Source: Nitrospirota bacterium (GTDB lineage Bacteria > Nitrospirota > Thermodesulfovibrionia > Thermodesulfovibrionales > Dissulfurispiraceae). Taken from it: a stretch of 64,000 nt of DNA. The DNA lies in NCBI GenBank assembly GCA_009773415.1, contig WSNO01000010.1, forward strand, positions 1 to 64,000, given 5' to 3'. The position numbers were made by a program, and so were the translations under genes. Below the pieces are notes generated by a model. It was not told the DNA's origin. It was given only the letters and a program-made list of their open reading frames with translations, and made no database searches. Position 1 is the first letter of the stretch; the number at the start of each line of letters is the position of its first letter. Of the stretch, positions 36,210 to 45,966 are shown piece by piece.

Positions 36210-37517
36210 ATGCTGCAAGAGTACCGTGAGGGAAAGAAGTGCATAGCGGTTGTTGGTCTTGGATATGTGGGACTGCCTTTGTGTGTCAGTCTGGGTCGGG
36301 CGTTCCCAAAAGTCACAGGCTTTGATATCAATGCGGACCGCATCAGGGAATTGCAGGCCCGACTGGACAGGAATGAGGAAGTAACTTCTCATGAACTGAT
36401 GCAGACATCGGCTGCCTTCACGGCTGATCCGTCCGTCCTGGAAACAGCCGACGTAATTATTATTGCGGTACCTACGCCCATCAATTCGCACAAGATTCCC
36501 GACTTAGCCCCACTGCGGCTTTCTTCAGAAATTGTCGGCAGAAACATGAAACCCGGCGTGATTGTCGTCTATGAATCCACCGTCTATCCTAGCGTCACGG
36601 AGGAAGTCTGCGGGCCTATTCTTGAGCTGCACTCAGGGCTTGCGTGCGGGGCTGAGTTCAGGCTCGGGTATTCTCCGGAGCGCATGAATCCGGGGGACAA
36701 GGCGCATACCGTGGAAAATATCGTGAAAGTTGTCGCCGGGCAGGATGAGGAAACGACCGAACTCCTGTGCTCGATATACGGGAGCATCGTAAAGGCTGGT
36801 ATCCATCGCGCTCCCAATATCAAGACTGCCGAAGCGGCAAAGGTCATCGAGAACATCCAGCGCGATCTGAACATTGCTCTCATGAACGAACTTGCCATTA
36901 TTTTCAAAAAACTCGGGATAGATTCGGGTGAAGTTCTGGCGGCGGCAAAGACGAAGTGGAACTTTATCCCCTTTGAGCCGGGGCTTGTCGGCGGGCACTG
37001 CATCGGCGTTGATCCCTATTATCTGACCTTCAAGGCGGAAGAGCTTGGCTATCGGCCTGAAGTAATACTTTCCGGCCGCCGGATCAACGACAATATGGGC
37101 AAGTATATTGCCGAACAGACCATCAAGGAATTAATCAAGGCAGAAGTCTGTTTCAAGGGGAATAAAATTCTTATTCTTGGTTTTACCTTCAAGGAAAATA
37201 TAAACGATATCCGCAATACAAGAGTGATTGATATTTATCACGAACTCCGGCAGTTCGGAGTGCAGTGTTTCATCTTCGATCCGGTCGCCGATGCCGATGA
37301 TGTTCATGAGGAATACGGATTGCAGTTGCTTCAAACCCTTATTGAGCATGCTCCCTATGACGGCGTGATTGCGGCGGTGAAGCACGATGCGTTCAGAACT
37401 CTGGATATTGCCCGGCTCAAGTCAGTCTGTCGCGGGGAGCCGGTATTCATGGATGTGAAAAGCTGTTTCTCCCGGGAGGCTATTGTTGCACATGGTTTTC
37501 GGTACTGGAGGCTGTAA
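36210..37517 (+). CDS. UDP-sugar 6-dehydrogenase (TviB/WbpA type)
   Basis: This 435-residue nucleotide-sugar dehydrogenase has the NAD-binding GLGYVGLPL (16-24), the helical dimer domain, and the catalytic cysteine 264 in GGHCIGVDPYY. The C-terminal Rossmann domain follows. Features such as GRRINDNMG and ILGFTFKENINDIRNT place it with the UDP-N-acetylglucosamine/galactosamine dehydrogenases (TviB, WbpA-like) rather than plain UDP-glucose dehydrogenase; the exact substrate is inference. GGGAGGA ribosome site. The next gene starts at the base after its stop. Confidence 0.9.
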   Translation: MLQEYREGKKCIAVVGLGYVGLPLCVSLGRAFPKVTGFDINADRIRELQARLDRNEEVTSHELMQTSAAFTADPSVLETADVIIIAVPTPINSHKIPDLAPLRLSSEIVGRNMKPGVIVVYESTVYPSVTEEVCGPILELHSGLACGAEFRLGYSPERMNPGDKAHTVENIVKVVAGQDEETTELLCSIYGSIVKAGIHRAPNIKTAEAAKVIENIQRDLNIALMNELAIIFKKLGIDSGEVLAAAKTKWNFIPFEPGLVGGHCIGVDPYYLTFKAEELGYRPEVILSGRRINDNMGKYIAEQTIKELIKAEVCFKGNKILILGFTFKENINDIRNTRVIDIYHELRQFGVQCFIFDPVADADDVHEEYGLQLLQTLIEHAPYDGVIAAVKHDAFRTLDIARLKSVCRGEPVFMDVKSCFSREAIVAHGFRYWRL

Positions 37518-38468
37518 TTGGCAGGGCTTCGAATAGCCGCTGTTTTACTGACGATTATCGGGATGCTGAGCATTCCTGCATTTGCGGAGCAAAAGCGCGG
37601 GATTGCCGCTTTCTCTCTTGACGACGGATATCCGAACTGGATGACTGCCGCACATATCCTGAAAAAACATGGCGGCGTCGCCACAGGATATGTGAATAAT
37701 TTCAGGATTGACCGCGGCGATATTTCGGCCGAGATGCTTAGCGCCTTGCAGGATGTGTATGGATGGGAGATCGGCACGCATACTTATGGGCATGCGAATC
37801 CCGAAGCCTTTGTGCTGCTTTACGGCGGAGAAAGATGGATTCAGGATGAACTGCTGAGTTCGATTCGCGGGCTTGCTGCACTGGGGCTGAAGGCTCATTC
37901 TTTGGTTTTCCCCTATAACAAGTCAACTGCGGAGCTGCGCCGTACCGTGCTTCTTCACGTGTCTTCGTTTCGCTCGGGCGGTGAGCGTCCCATCGGCACC
38001 GGCATCCGCCCGGACGGTTCTTTTCCAGGGAAGGCTATCGATGTCGCCGGCTATGTTCCGATTTCACAGGTTTTTTCGTGGATTGACAGAGCGCATCGTG
38101 AGGGAAGTGTATTGTTTCTTTACGGACATCAGGTGCTTCCTGATGCGGCATTCCATACGGGTTCTGTTCAGTCGGTCACCAGCGGTGAACTGACTGCGGG
38201 GGAACCTGTGAAGCCCTTTCATGACCCGTATAGTTGTCTCGTCCCTGATATGGAGAGACCCTTGCAGTATGGAATTGCCATTCAGAAAGTTGAAGGCAAC
38301 CGAATCCTCATTTCCAATGCAAACCTGCTGCGTTTTACTGCACCGGGGGCCCGCTTTATGATTGGTCCCTGCCTGGGACTCCGGGAATCGGACCTTGAGG
38401 CAATCGTCGCGTATGCAGCCTCACGGCTTGAGTTCAGGAGGATAAGCGATTTGCCGAAGGAGCAATAG
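37518..38468 (+). CDS. Secreted NodB-type polysaccharide deacetylase
   Basis: This 316-residue protein has a signal peptide (1-23, ending AFA) and a carbohydrate-esterase-4 domain. The metal and catalytic motifs are SLDDG (33-37, Asp35 and Asp36), H-x3-H (His88 and His92 in GTHTYGH) and FPY (131-133). Such enzymes remove N-acetyl groups from amino-sugar polymers. The TTG start at 37518 abuts the dehydrogenase stop and has GGAGG upstream. Its place in this locus suggests it trims the exported polysaccharide in the periplasm, as PgaB does for PNAG. Confidence 0.87.
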   Translation: MAGLRIAAVLLTIIGMLSIPAFAEQKRGIAAFSLDDGYPNWMTAAHILKKHGGVATGYVNNFRIDRGDISAEMLSALQDVYGWEIGTHTYGHANPEAFVLLYGGERWIQDELLSSIRGLAALGLKAHSLVFPYNKSTAELRRTVLLHVSSFRSGGERPIGTGIRPDGSFPGKAIDVAGYVPISQVFSWIDRAHREGSVLFLYGHQVLPDAAFHTGSVQSVTSGELTAGEPVKPFHDPYSCLVPDMERPLQYGIAIQKVEGNRILISNANLLRFTAPGARFMIGPCLGLRESDLEAIVAYAASRLEFRRISDLPKEQ

Positions 38469-38511
38469 CATATGCCACTATTCTGCAGAAATTTCGTTTT
38501 GGCTTTTGTAT

Positions 38512-38545
38512 AAAAATCCGACTGCTTCTCACAGACGGATTTTTT
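38512..38545. terminator. Bidirectional terminator between convergent EPS arms
   Basis: AAAAATCCG (38512-38520) pairs with CGGATTTTT (38536-38544). After an A-A mismatch the stem continues with CTG/CAG around a 7-base loop. A and T runs flank both sides, so it can stop transcription in both directions. It lies between the deacetylase and porin stop codons. Confidence 0.8.
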
Positions 38546-38562
38546 GGAGAACTGATTTGAAA

Positions 38563-40383
38563 CTAAAAGCGTCGTGTAATTGAAATCCCCGCAGACCAAC
38601 CGCTATAGGATCCCGTCTGTCCAAGGTTATGGAGACCGCCTAAGCTCATGCGGACAAACCAGTCGCGATAGATGCCAAAGAACCCTTCAACGGATCCTTC
38701 GAAACACCCCTTGAATCCATCGGTTGTCGTATCCTTGTTGATGCCGGCTCCTGTTGTAAAGCTGACGCCGTTATCATCGTCGATTTTCCAGTACCAGAGG
38801 CCGACAAGCAGATATTTCTGATAGAGCGTGGGATCATAATACCCATTCGTATCATCTTGCTCTTTAAACCCTGTGCGCAGGGCTGAGATGCCGATGTCCA
38901 GATTCAGCACTTCGGTGCGAAGAACTGCCCGGCGCGGAAAGAGCTGCACTTCCCATTGGCGGTTGTCACGACTGAAGAAGTTCAGTGCGGCACTTCCGGT
39001 AACCGTCCATGCCAAATCCGGGCGCCATTCAAATGATGCCTGGTTCAGATACCTCTGGATGCCGAGCGACAGCGAGCGTGCCGAAGGAAAATAGTAATCA
39101 TGAGCATGCGCTACCTGGAGCTTAAGTGCGTCGTGCGGACGGATAAAGGCGTTCAACCCGTAGTACGGCGTGGTATGACTTTCAGTAAAGGCTTCTCCGG
39201 CATAGACATCAGCAGCGAAAAGAGGCGAGAAACGGTGGTTGATCCCGAGTGCAAGCGCAGTGCGGAACGCCGATGCATTTCCGCTGATGTTCTCCAGTCC
39301 GCTGCCGATCTGTGCGCGAACGATGTCGAATTCAGCTTTGGCATATGCATGTGTAAGCGGAGTAATAAAATAGGCACCCTTCAAATAGGTGCGATAGATG
39401 TCTACGCTGTCAGAGTCATGATAAAAATTAAACCCGCCGGTAAGGTAGTGCCGGACGGGTGTCCTGACGAATCGTCCCGCATCATATACTTCCCTTGATC
39501 CCGGCCGAAGCTTCTCAAGCTGCCTGACGCTTTCCAGCGCTTCCGGAAACCTTTCGGCATGCCGGAGATCCACTGTCCGGGTATACAGCAACTCGTAATC
39601 ATTCGGCTTTGCATTCAACAGAGGGCCGAGAAAGGAAAGCGAAAGGTCAGGGCGGTCATCCCAGGCATATACTCTTGCAAGGTGCGCACGGGAAGAATCA
39701 TCATGTTGAAAGCGGTCTGCATATCCGACCAGGATTTTTTCAGCAGCAGGATAGTTTCCACGCTCTGCTTCTGCCATTGCCAGTTCAAGCAGAATATCTT
39801 TCCGATCGGCATTCTTTTCAAGGTAGGAACGATAGGTTCCGACCGATTTCGTCAGCTTGCCGCTCCACTTCTGAGTACGGGCAAGGTTTATCTCCGCATC
39901 AGCGGCGTCCGGGTCAATTTCGAGAACTTTCTCTAAACTCTGACCGGCTATATCATACTTTCCGAGCCAGTTTGCAATTGAGCCGCGCGATTCCCAGTAT
40001 TCCTTTTTATTCGGGTTTAACTCGATAGCTTTTTCGATGGCGGCCAGCGCCGGTTCGGGCTTCTGCATCACGGAATATGACTGAGAAAGCCTGAAATACA
40101 ATTCTGCATCGCCGGATTTGAGCCGAACAGCCTGGGTAAGCGCTTCAGCTGTCTTTTCGATATTTCCGAGCGCCCAGTAGAGATCTGCGACGCGAAGCCA
40201 TATGGGAAGCTGATCAGGATTGCGTTTCAGCATACCGTCGTAGATGGCAATCGCCTTGTTCCAGTCTCCTGCCATCTCGGCTCTCAGGCCGTCTTCAAAT
40301 GCCGGAAGAGGAATTTCCTGTCCGAAGGCCGCAGCCGGTGTCAAGAAAAGCACCAGTAGCACAAGAGCAAATGTGAATCGCAT
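38563..40383 (-). CDS. TPR and beta-barrel export porin (PgaA-like)
   Basis: This 606-residue protein has a signal peptide (1-21, ending AAAFG). About seven TPR repeats follow (roughly 25-310), then a C-terminal outer-membrane barrel (about 320-606) rich in alternating aromatic strands and ending in Phe. This layout matches PgaA, which exports poly-N-acetylglucosamine, but it is about 200 residues shorter than the E. coli protein. The ATG at 40383 has AAAGGA six bases upstream; the longer frame overlaps the glycosyltransferase gene. It is the last gene of the minus-strand arm. Confidence 0.82.
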   Translation of the reverse strand: MRFTFALVLLVLFLTPAAAFGQEIPLPAFEDGLRAEMAGDWNKAIAIYDGMLKRNPDQLPIWLRVADLYWALGNIEKTAEALTQAVRLKSGDAELYFRLSQSYSVMQKPEPALAAIEKAIELNPNKKEYWESRGSIANWLGKYDIAGQSLEKVLEIDPDAADAEINLARTQKWSGKLTKSVGTYRSYLEKNADRKDILLELAMAEAERGNYPAAEKILVGYADRFQHDDSSRAHLARVYAWDDRPDLSLSFLGPLLNAKPNDYELLYTRTVDLRHAERFPEALESVRQLEKLRPGSREVYDAGRFVRTPVRHYLTGGFNFYHDSDSVDIYRTYLKGAYFITPLTHAYAKAEFDIVRAQIGSGLENISGNASAFRTALALGINHRFSPLFAADVYAGEAFTESHTTPYYGLNAFIRPHDALKLQVAHAHDYYFPSARSLSLGIQRYLNQASFEWRPDLAWTVTGSAALNFFSRDNRQWEVQLFPRRAVLRTEVLNLDIGISALRTGFKEQDDTNGYYDPTLYQKYLLVGLWYWKIDDDNGVSFTTGAGINKDTTTDGFKGCFEGSVEGFFGIYRDWFVRMSLGGLHNLGQTGSYSGWSAGISITRRF

Positions 40384-40427
40384 GATCGTATCCTTTCGGT
40401 TCCTGATATATATGTTTGTTTTTATCA

Positions 40428-41813
40428 TCATTTGCGCCATTTTTTGTCCCTGAATATCCAGATATCGGCAGCAAAACGCAGAATGACGGTAAAGTCATAC
40501 ATGAGGTATGCATAACGCAAGGGAGCAACAAGCAGGCTTTTTAGCGCGTAGTTGAAACGCTGCCCTTTCGCCACGATGAAAAGAACCAGCGTGGAGAGCA
40601 GCACTTCTGCAAGAATTGTGATGACCAGCGGTTCCCAGAGCTGCAGGAGGAGCATGATCAGAAACGATGTCGGGAACGCAATTTTTTCGAAAAGAGACGT
40701 GAAGAGGATCCATCCGACAGGGCGTCCGTATTTCTTGGTATACTCCTCCCCGAATGACTGCCGGTACTGCTCCCCGATTTTTCGTTTCTGCTCCGTTTCC
40801 CTTGAAACCTTTTTGTCACGCCTTTTTTTGCGCCAATACGCAATGACACGGAAAGGAGTTTTCAGGAGATCGTCGAAATAATAGCAACTCTGTAAAAAAG
40901 AAGAAGACCACATATATATCTGTCTCGGAAGACGCGTGGCTTCCGGTTCTTCAGACCGGGCACAGACGTCGGCAATCTGGATGTTCCGGTATCCCTTGTT
41001 CGTCATCGCAAATCCGATAAAAATATCCTCGGAATTCGTCAGATCGTCGCCGAGGATGGGTTCATATTTGTCGAACAGGTCTTTGACATATTTTCTGCGG
41101 TAGGCGACGGCACATCCGACCGGATTCGTTATAGATCCGACAAAAACCATCTGCCCATGGTATATGAAGCGTTGCAGAAACATGTAGAGAGCATCCCGAT
41201 AAAGATTGGTGATTCCTCTTTTCAGACGATTCCACAGGCTGTCGCGCTGCACAAATTTCGCCTCAGGGTGCTTTTGAAGAAACGAGTGCATGACATTGTC
41301 TCTATCCAGACTGGTTCTGTCCCTGTCGCGAAGCGGCAGAATGACGCCGCAGGCGCATGCAATGCCGACCCCCTGATAAAGTTCCTGAACAGTGCGTTCT
41401 ATGTAGTTCGGCGATTCGAGAACCGTATCGCCGTCAAGAATGAATTCCACATCAGCATCGAACTCGCGCGACTGCCGCTTAATAGTGGGGGTTTTTCCGA
41501 TCGATTTTTCCCGACGAATGGCAATGATATCCATCCCGAGCGTCGCCGCCATGTCTTTTGCATATTCAAATGTCCGATCCGAACTGCCGTCATCGATTAG
41601 TATGACATTGCGCGGTCTGAGAGTCTGTTTCGCTATTGAGGAGAGACAGTGCGCGATGTTTTTTTGTTCATTAAAGGCCGGGATGACAACATCTACAACT
41701 GCATCGCGCCAGTTTTCTGCGGGAGTGGGCACTGTTTTGTCGGGACCATGCAATAACCCCAAGATGCTCATCAGGGAATTCGGACTGACTACAAAATATG
41801 GAAGTGTTGCCAC
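40428..41813 (-). CDS. Processive family-2 glycosyltransferase (PgaC-like)
   Basis: This 461-residue inner-membrane enzyme has a GT2 domain: VVIPAFNE (42-49), DDGS (74-77), DGD (127-129) and the acceptor-side acid pair SED (261-263). C-terminal membrane helices follow (about 375-400 and 405-430). The processivity motif QxxRW appears as QIYMW (298-302), with Met where Arg is expected. The GTG start at 41813 lies one base past the stop of the epimerase gene and has AAGGGGG upstream. It likely polymerises an amino-sugar or aminouronate chain; the sugar is not fixed by sequence. Confidence 0.85.
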   Translation of the reverse strand: MATLPYFVVSPNSLMSILGLLHGPDKTVPTPAENWRDAVVDVVIPAFNEQKNIAHCLSSIAKQTLRPRNVILIDDGSSDRTFEYAKDMAATLGMDIIAIRREKSIGKTPTIKRQSREFDADVEFILDGDTVLESPNYIERTVQELYQGVGIACACGVILPLRDRDRTSLDRDNVMHSFLQKHPEAKFVQRDSLWNRLKRGITNLYRDALYMFLQRFIYHGQMVFVGSITNPVGCAVAYRRKYVKDLFDKYEPILGDDLTNSEDIFIGFAMTNKGYRNIQIADVCARSEEPEATRLPRQIYMWSSSFLQSCYYFDDLLKTPFRVIAYWRKKRRDKKVSRETEQKRKIGEQYRQSFGEEYTKKYGRPVGWILFTSLFEKIAFPTSFLIMLLLQLWEPLVITILAEVLLSTLVLFIVAKGQRFNYALKSLLVAPLRYAYLMYDFTVILRFAADIWIFRDKKWRK

Positions 41814-41814
41814 A

Positions 41815-42813
41815 TTATCCCCCTTGTGCCTTTCGTTTGTCTTGTTCGATGTAGATAAGGTCAAGCAATGTCTGATTCAGCGGCCACTGAAACTGCATGT
41901 CAGTCAGCGAGAGGAGCTTTGTCATCGAAGGCCTTCTGTGCAAGATATCGGCAAAGTCCATTCCATAAGCATCCTGATAAGGAACGCAGCGAATCTCGGA
42001 CTGACTGTGAGAAAGCCATTTCACCCGCTCCGCCAGCTCGGCAATCGAAATTTCCTGTGCATTTCCGACATTCACCACTTCGCCGTAACTGCTGCTGTTA
42101 TCGGCAAGAAGGTCAAGCATGACGACAGTATCGCGCACATCACAGAAACAGCGTTTTTGCGTTCCATCTCCAAAAACCGTGATGGGCTGTCCTGAGACTG
42201 CCTGACGGACGAAGCGGGGGACGACCATCCCGTACTGCCCGGTCTGCCGGGGGCCGATGGTATTGAAAAAACGGACGGTAACAATCGGAGCTCCGTATGC
42301 TTTTGCATACGACAGGCAAAAAGCTTCGTCAACCAGTTTGCTGATCGGATAATTCCATCGAAGGCTCGAGTTTTCCTCTATGAGCAATGCGTCTCTTTCG
42401 GAGAATTCGCATGTCTCTCTGCCGGGAATGCCGTTGCCGTATACTTCCGATGTAGATGCGACGATCAAGGTGCTCCTCCACTTATTTTTATGAGCGGCTT
42501 TCAGGAGCAGTTCGGTTGCTTCTACATTAACGGCCATAACATCAACCGGGTTTTTTAACACGCGAAATACTCCGACAACCGCTGCCATGTGGTAGATACG
42601 ATCAGACTGGGCAACACTGCTCTCCAGATGAGGCCACGACAAAAGATTTGCCTTTTCGAAGCGGAAGTTCGGATTCGGGAGAAAATTCCTGATATTGTGC
42701 TCTGAGCCGGTGCTCAAATCATCAACGGCGATGACCTCATGTCCCCGGCTCAGATGAAACTGGACAATGTGCGACCCGATGAACCCGGCGCCGCCTGTAA
42801 CGAGAATTCTCAT
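41815..42813 (-). CDS. NAD-dependent nucleotide-sugar epimerase/dehydratase
   Basis: This 332-residue extended short-chain dehydrogenase has the NAD loop GGAGFIG (7-13), the STSEVYG segment (120-126) and the catalytic pair Tyr155/Lys159 in NYPISK. GPRQTGQYGMVVPRF and GDGTQKR further on are typical of sugar epimerases and 4,6-dehydratases. It could interconvert UDP-GlcNAc and UDP-GalNAc or act on the uronate made by the dehydrogenase across the locus. ATG at 42813 with AGGAG five bases upstream. First gene of the minus-strand arm. Confidence 0.85.
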   Translation of the reverse strand: MRILVTGGAGFIGSHIVQFHLSRGHEVIAVDDLSTGSEHNIRNFLPNPNFRFEKANLLSWPHLESSVAQSDRIYHMAAVVGVFRVLKNPVDVMAVNVEATELLLKAAHKNKWRSTLIVASTSEVYGNGIPGRETCEFSERDALLIEENSSLRWNYPISKLVDEAFCLSYAKAYGAPIVTVRFFNTIGPRQTGQYGMVVPRFVRQAVSGQPITVFGDGTQKRCFCDVRDTVVMLDLLADNSSSYGEVVNVGNAQEISIAELAERVKWLSHSQSEIRCVPYQDAYGMDFADILHRRPSMTKLLSLTDMQFQWPLNQTLLDLIYIEQDKRKAQGG

Positions 42814-42860
42814 TTGCACTCCTAATTCCTTAATTTCGCTGAGTTGAAATTTGGCTTTTC

Positions 42861-42869
42861 AGTATAACA
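42861..42869 (-). promoter_or_regulatory. Possible extended -10 promoter of the epimerase arm
   Basis: On minus, TGTTATACT gives a TGn-TATACT extended -10 at 42869-42861. It lies 48 bases before the epimerase ATG. No good -35 is seen at the expected distance, which extended -10 promoters can do without. Confidence 0.4.
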
Positions 42870-43029
42870 TAGCACCGAGTATCCTACGCCGGCTCATAAG
42901 CTGTTGATTCATATAACTTCGGAGAGCGGCGACTTAAGCGGCCTCCCTCCTGCCTTGCTCTTTTTCTGACAGCCTGCTACTATATAAGCTGATTTTTCAA
43001 GCAAAACGTTTCGTTTTTGCGCCCGATAT

Positions 43030-43035
43030 TATAAT
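43030..43035 (+). promoter_or_regulatory. -10 box of the yajC-secDF promoter
   Basis: A perfect TATAAT lies 26 bases before the yajC ATG. The region 16 to 18 bases upstream holds no clear -35. GGAGGTG at 43051-43057 is the ribosome site. Confidence 0.4.
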
Positions 43036-43061
43036 CCCAAAATAGCATATGGAGGTGTTGT

Positions 43062-43412
43062 ATGCAGTTTCTTAATTACTTGGTTGGTGAAGCATACGCG
43101 ATGGGTCCTGCTCCGCAGGGCGGTGCGCAGGGCGGATGGGAGCAGATGCTCGGCAGCATGGCTCCGCTTATCATCATTTTTGCGATTTTTTATTTTCTTC
43201 TGATCCGTCCTCAGAAGAAAAAGGCCCAGGAGTATAAAAAACTGCTTGAGAGCCTGAAGATCGGCGATAAAATCGTCACGGCCGGCGGTATTTATGGCGT
43301 TATTGAAAAGGTCGGCAACAATACTGTTATTGTCAAGATTGCCGAAAACACCAAAGTCAAACTGAACAAAAACTCGGTCTCATTCCTTCGCGGCGAGACT
43401 GAAGAAGAATAA
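43062..43412 (+). CDS. yajC: Sec translocon accessory protein YajC
   Basis: This 116-residue protein has one membrane helix (about 34-52) with the family's FLLIRPQKKKAQEY motif just after it. A soluble domain follows with GDKIVTAGGIYG and a KLNKNSVS-type segment. YajC associates with SecDF in the protein-export complex. It is 18 bases before secD. Confidence 0.95.
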   Translation: MQFLNYLVGEAYAMGPAPQGGAQGGWEQMLGSMAPLIIIFAIFYFLLIRPQKKKAQEYKKLLESLKIGDKIVTAGGIYGVIEKVGNNTVIVKIAENTKVKLNKNSVSFLRGETEEE

Positions 43413-43430
43413 GGACAGGGCAGACGAGCG

Positions 43431-45053
43431 ATGAAAACAGGAGTCGCACTTCGCGCAGCGTTAATCGTTGCGACGGTAGTACTTGCGGTAGTATTTTTCC
43501 TGCCGAACACACCGGGATATCAGCATATGCCGGACTGGTGGAAAAAGAGCATGCCGGACAAAGGAATTGTGCTCGGCCTGGATTTGCAGGGTGGGCTTCA
43601 TCTGGTTTTTGAAGTTGAGGGAGACAAGGCGCTCGAAATAGCGACAGACCGAATGGTATCGACGCTTTCGGGAGAGTTCGAAAGAAAAAAAGTTTCGGCT
43701 ACGGCAAAACGCGAAGGTCTGTTTATTGCCGTGACTCCCGGCACGCCGGACGTCAGGAAACTCGTTGAAGAGGCTTTCCCGACGCTCACGCTTGCCAATG
43801 ACAAAGGGACTCAAAAGTATCGGATAGCGGACAAGGAAGCTCAGCGCATAAAAGATTCGGCTACTGATCAGGTGCTCGAAGTCTTCCGCAACCGCATCGA
43901 CCAGTTTGGCGTTGCGGAGCCGACCATCCACCGGCAGGGAGAAAATGAAATTGTTGTTCAGCTGCCGGGCGTGAAAGATCCGAAGCGTGCGCTTGAGCTG
44001 ATGAAGACGACGGCTGTGCTGGAGTTCAAAATTGTGAATGACGAGTCTCCACTGGCTGCCGATCTGCCTGCCTCCGTGTTGCCCAGCGAGGAGCAGTTGG
44101 TGATCTCCACCTTTGGAGGCAGACTCGGAGACGGGAATGAGATACTCTTTCAGCGAGTTACCAACAAGGAAACCGGCGTCGTTACGAAGCGTCCCATGCT
44201 GATGAAAAAGGAGACATTGCTGACCGGCGATCTCTTAACTGAAGCCCGTGTTGCAATTGATCAGCGGATGAACGAGCCGTATGTCTCACTTGTGTTCAGC
44301 TCGGCCGGTGCTAAGATATTTGAGGACATAACCGGGAAGAACGTGAAAAAGCGTCTGGCGATTATTCTTGACGGCAACGTATACTCGGCGCCGGTCATTC
44401 AGGAGAAGATCGGCGGCGGCAATGCCCAGATTACCGGCAGTTTTACCATGGATGAAGCAAAAGACCTCGCGATCGTTCTGCGTGCGGGTTCTTTGCCCGC
44501 GCCGGTCAAGATACTGCAGAATCTGACGGTCGGGCCTTCGCTCGGTCGTGACTCAATAGAGGCCGGCAAGCTTGCCGGTATCATTGCTACGCTGCTCGTT
44601 GTCGTTTTCATGATCTTTTATTACCGCCTGTCGGGGGTTATCGCCGACTTTGCACTCATACTGAATATTGTCCTCCTGATTGGCGCCATGGCCGCACTTA
44701 ACGCGACGCTGACCCTGCCGGGCATTGCCGGCATCATTCTCGCAATCGGCATGGCAGTCGACTCCAATGTTCTGATGTTCGAGCGTATGCGTGAAGAGTT
44801 GCGGGCAGGCAAGACGCCGCGCTCTGCCGTCGAGGGCGGATACAGGAAGGCGTTCTGGACCATTTTCGATTCACATGTGACTACGCTTATCACTGCTGCG
44901 GTGCTATTTCAGTTCGGGACCGGTCCGATCAAGGGCTTCGCAGTAGCCCTGAGCCTCGGCGTTTCGATTAATCTTTTTACGGCTCTTACCGGTACCAAAA
45001 CGGTGTTTGACATGATGTACGCGAAGAAAGATGCGAAGAGGCTGAGCATATGA
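43431..45053 (+). CDS. secD: Protein translocase subunit SecD
   Basis: This 540-residue membrane protein uses the proton gradient to pull exported proteins through SecYEG. It has an N-terminal helix, the conserved [18 protein letters not shown] strand, the large periplasmic P1 domain (about 60-370) with [13 protein letters not shown], and five C-terminal helices beginning near [30 protein letters not shown] is the RND-type signature. ATGA overlap with secF. Confidence 0.97.
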   Translation: MKTGVALRAALIVATVVLAVVFFLPNTPGYQHMPDWWKKSMPDKGIVLGLDLQGGLHLVFEVEGDKALEIATDRMVSTLSGEFERKKVSATAKREGLFIAVTPGTPDVRKLVEEAFPTLTLANDKGTQKYRIADKEAQRIKDSATDQVLEVFRNRIDQFGVAEPTIHRQGENEIVVQLPGVKDPKRALELMKTTAVLEFKIVNDESPLAADLPASVLPSEEQLVISTFGGRLGDGNEILFQRVTNKETGVVTKRPMLMKKETLLTGDLLTEARVAIDQRMNEPYVSLVFSSAGAKIFEDITGKNVKKRLAIILDGNVYSAPVIQEKIGGGNAQITGSFTMDEAKDLAIVLRAGSLPAPVKILQNLTVGPSLGRDSIEAGKLAGIIATLLVVVFMIFYYRLSGVIADFALILNIVLLIGAMAALNATLTLPGIAGIILAIGMAVDSNVLMFERMREELRAGKTPRSAVEGGYRKAFWTIFDSHVTTLITAAVLFQFGTGPIKGFAVALSLGVSINLFTALTGTKTVFDMMYAKKDAKRLSI

Positions 45054-45961
45054 TTGAACTGATAAAGAATCCGAATCTCGATTTCATGGGCATGCGAATC
45101 TATGCCTTTATTATCTCGGGGCTGTTTTTGCTGCTCGGTTTTTTTGCGATTATCCAGATTGTGACCGGCAACGCAAATCTGGGAGTCGATTTTGCCGGCG
45201 GCACCTCTGTGCAGATAAAGTTTTCCCAGTCGGTTGCGTTGCATGATGTGCGCGTGGCGCTTGAAAAGGGAGGGCTGAAGGATTTTGACCTTCAGGATCT
45301 GCCGACCGAGAACAAGGTGCTGATTCGCGTGAAGAAAGAGGAAGAAAAGATTGGGGGTTCAAGCGAGATTATTACTCGCGTGATGTCAGAAAAACTGGCC
45401 GACAAAAACCCGGTGATTGACTCCACAACCGAAATCGGCCCGAAAGTCGGTTCGCGCCTGAAGCAGGATGCGCTCTGGGCAACGCTTTATGCGATTATCG
45501 GCATTCTGGCGTATATTGCGTTTCGCTTCAGCTTCCGCTTCGGCGTCGGGGCGACCATTGCAACCTTTCATGACGTTCTCGCGGTTCTCGGCATTTTCTA
45601 CCTGATGGGGAAGGAAATAAATCTTATTCTCCTGAGCGCACTGCTTACAATAGCCGGATATTCCCTTACAGATACCGTCGTTATTTTCGACCGTGTTCGT
45701 GAAAATCTGAAGAAATATCTGCGCGACCCGGTGGATGTTGTCGTGAACAGAAGCATCAATGAAGTATTGTCCAGAACCATAATTACTGCAATAACCGTTT
45801 TTTTGAGCGCGTTGTCCCTGTATCTTTTCGGAGGCGAGGTCATACATGATTTCGCCCTGGCAATCCTGCTTGGCGTCGTTGTCGGCAACTACTCATCAGT
45901 CTTCGTGGCCAGCCCGATCGTCATTGCACTCGGAAAGAAAGATATCAGGAAAAAGAAGTAA
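45050..45961 (+). CDS. secF: Protein translocase subunit SecF
   Basis: This 303-residue partner of SecD has six predicted membrane helices and the family motifs GVDFAGGTS (about 45-53), the [15 protein letters not shown] segment and [11 protein letters not shown]. It overlaps secD by four bases. The next gene, recJ, starts 5 bases after its stop, so it is part of the same transcript. Confidence 0.97.
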   Translation: MIELIKNPNLDFMGMRIYAFIISGLFLLLGFFAIIQIVTGNANLGVDFAGGTSVQIKFSQSVALHDVRVALEKGGLKDFDLQDLPTENKVLIRVKKEEEKIGGSSEIITRVMSEKLADKNPVIDSTTEIGPKVGSRLKQDALWATLYAIIGILAYIAFRFSFRFGVGATIATFHDVLAVLGIFYLMGKEINLILLSALLTIAGYSLTDTVVIFDRVRENLKKYLRDPVDVVVNRSINEVLSRTIITAITVFLSALSLYLFGGEVIHDFALAILLGVVVGNYSSVFVASPIVIALGKKDIRKKK

Positions 45962-45966
45962 CCGGA

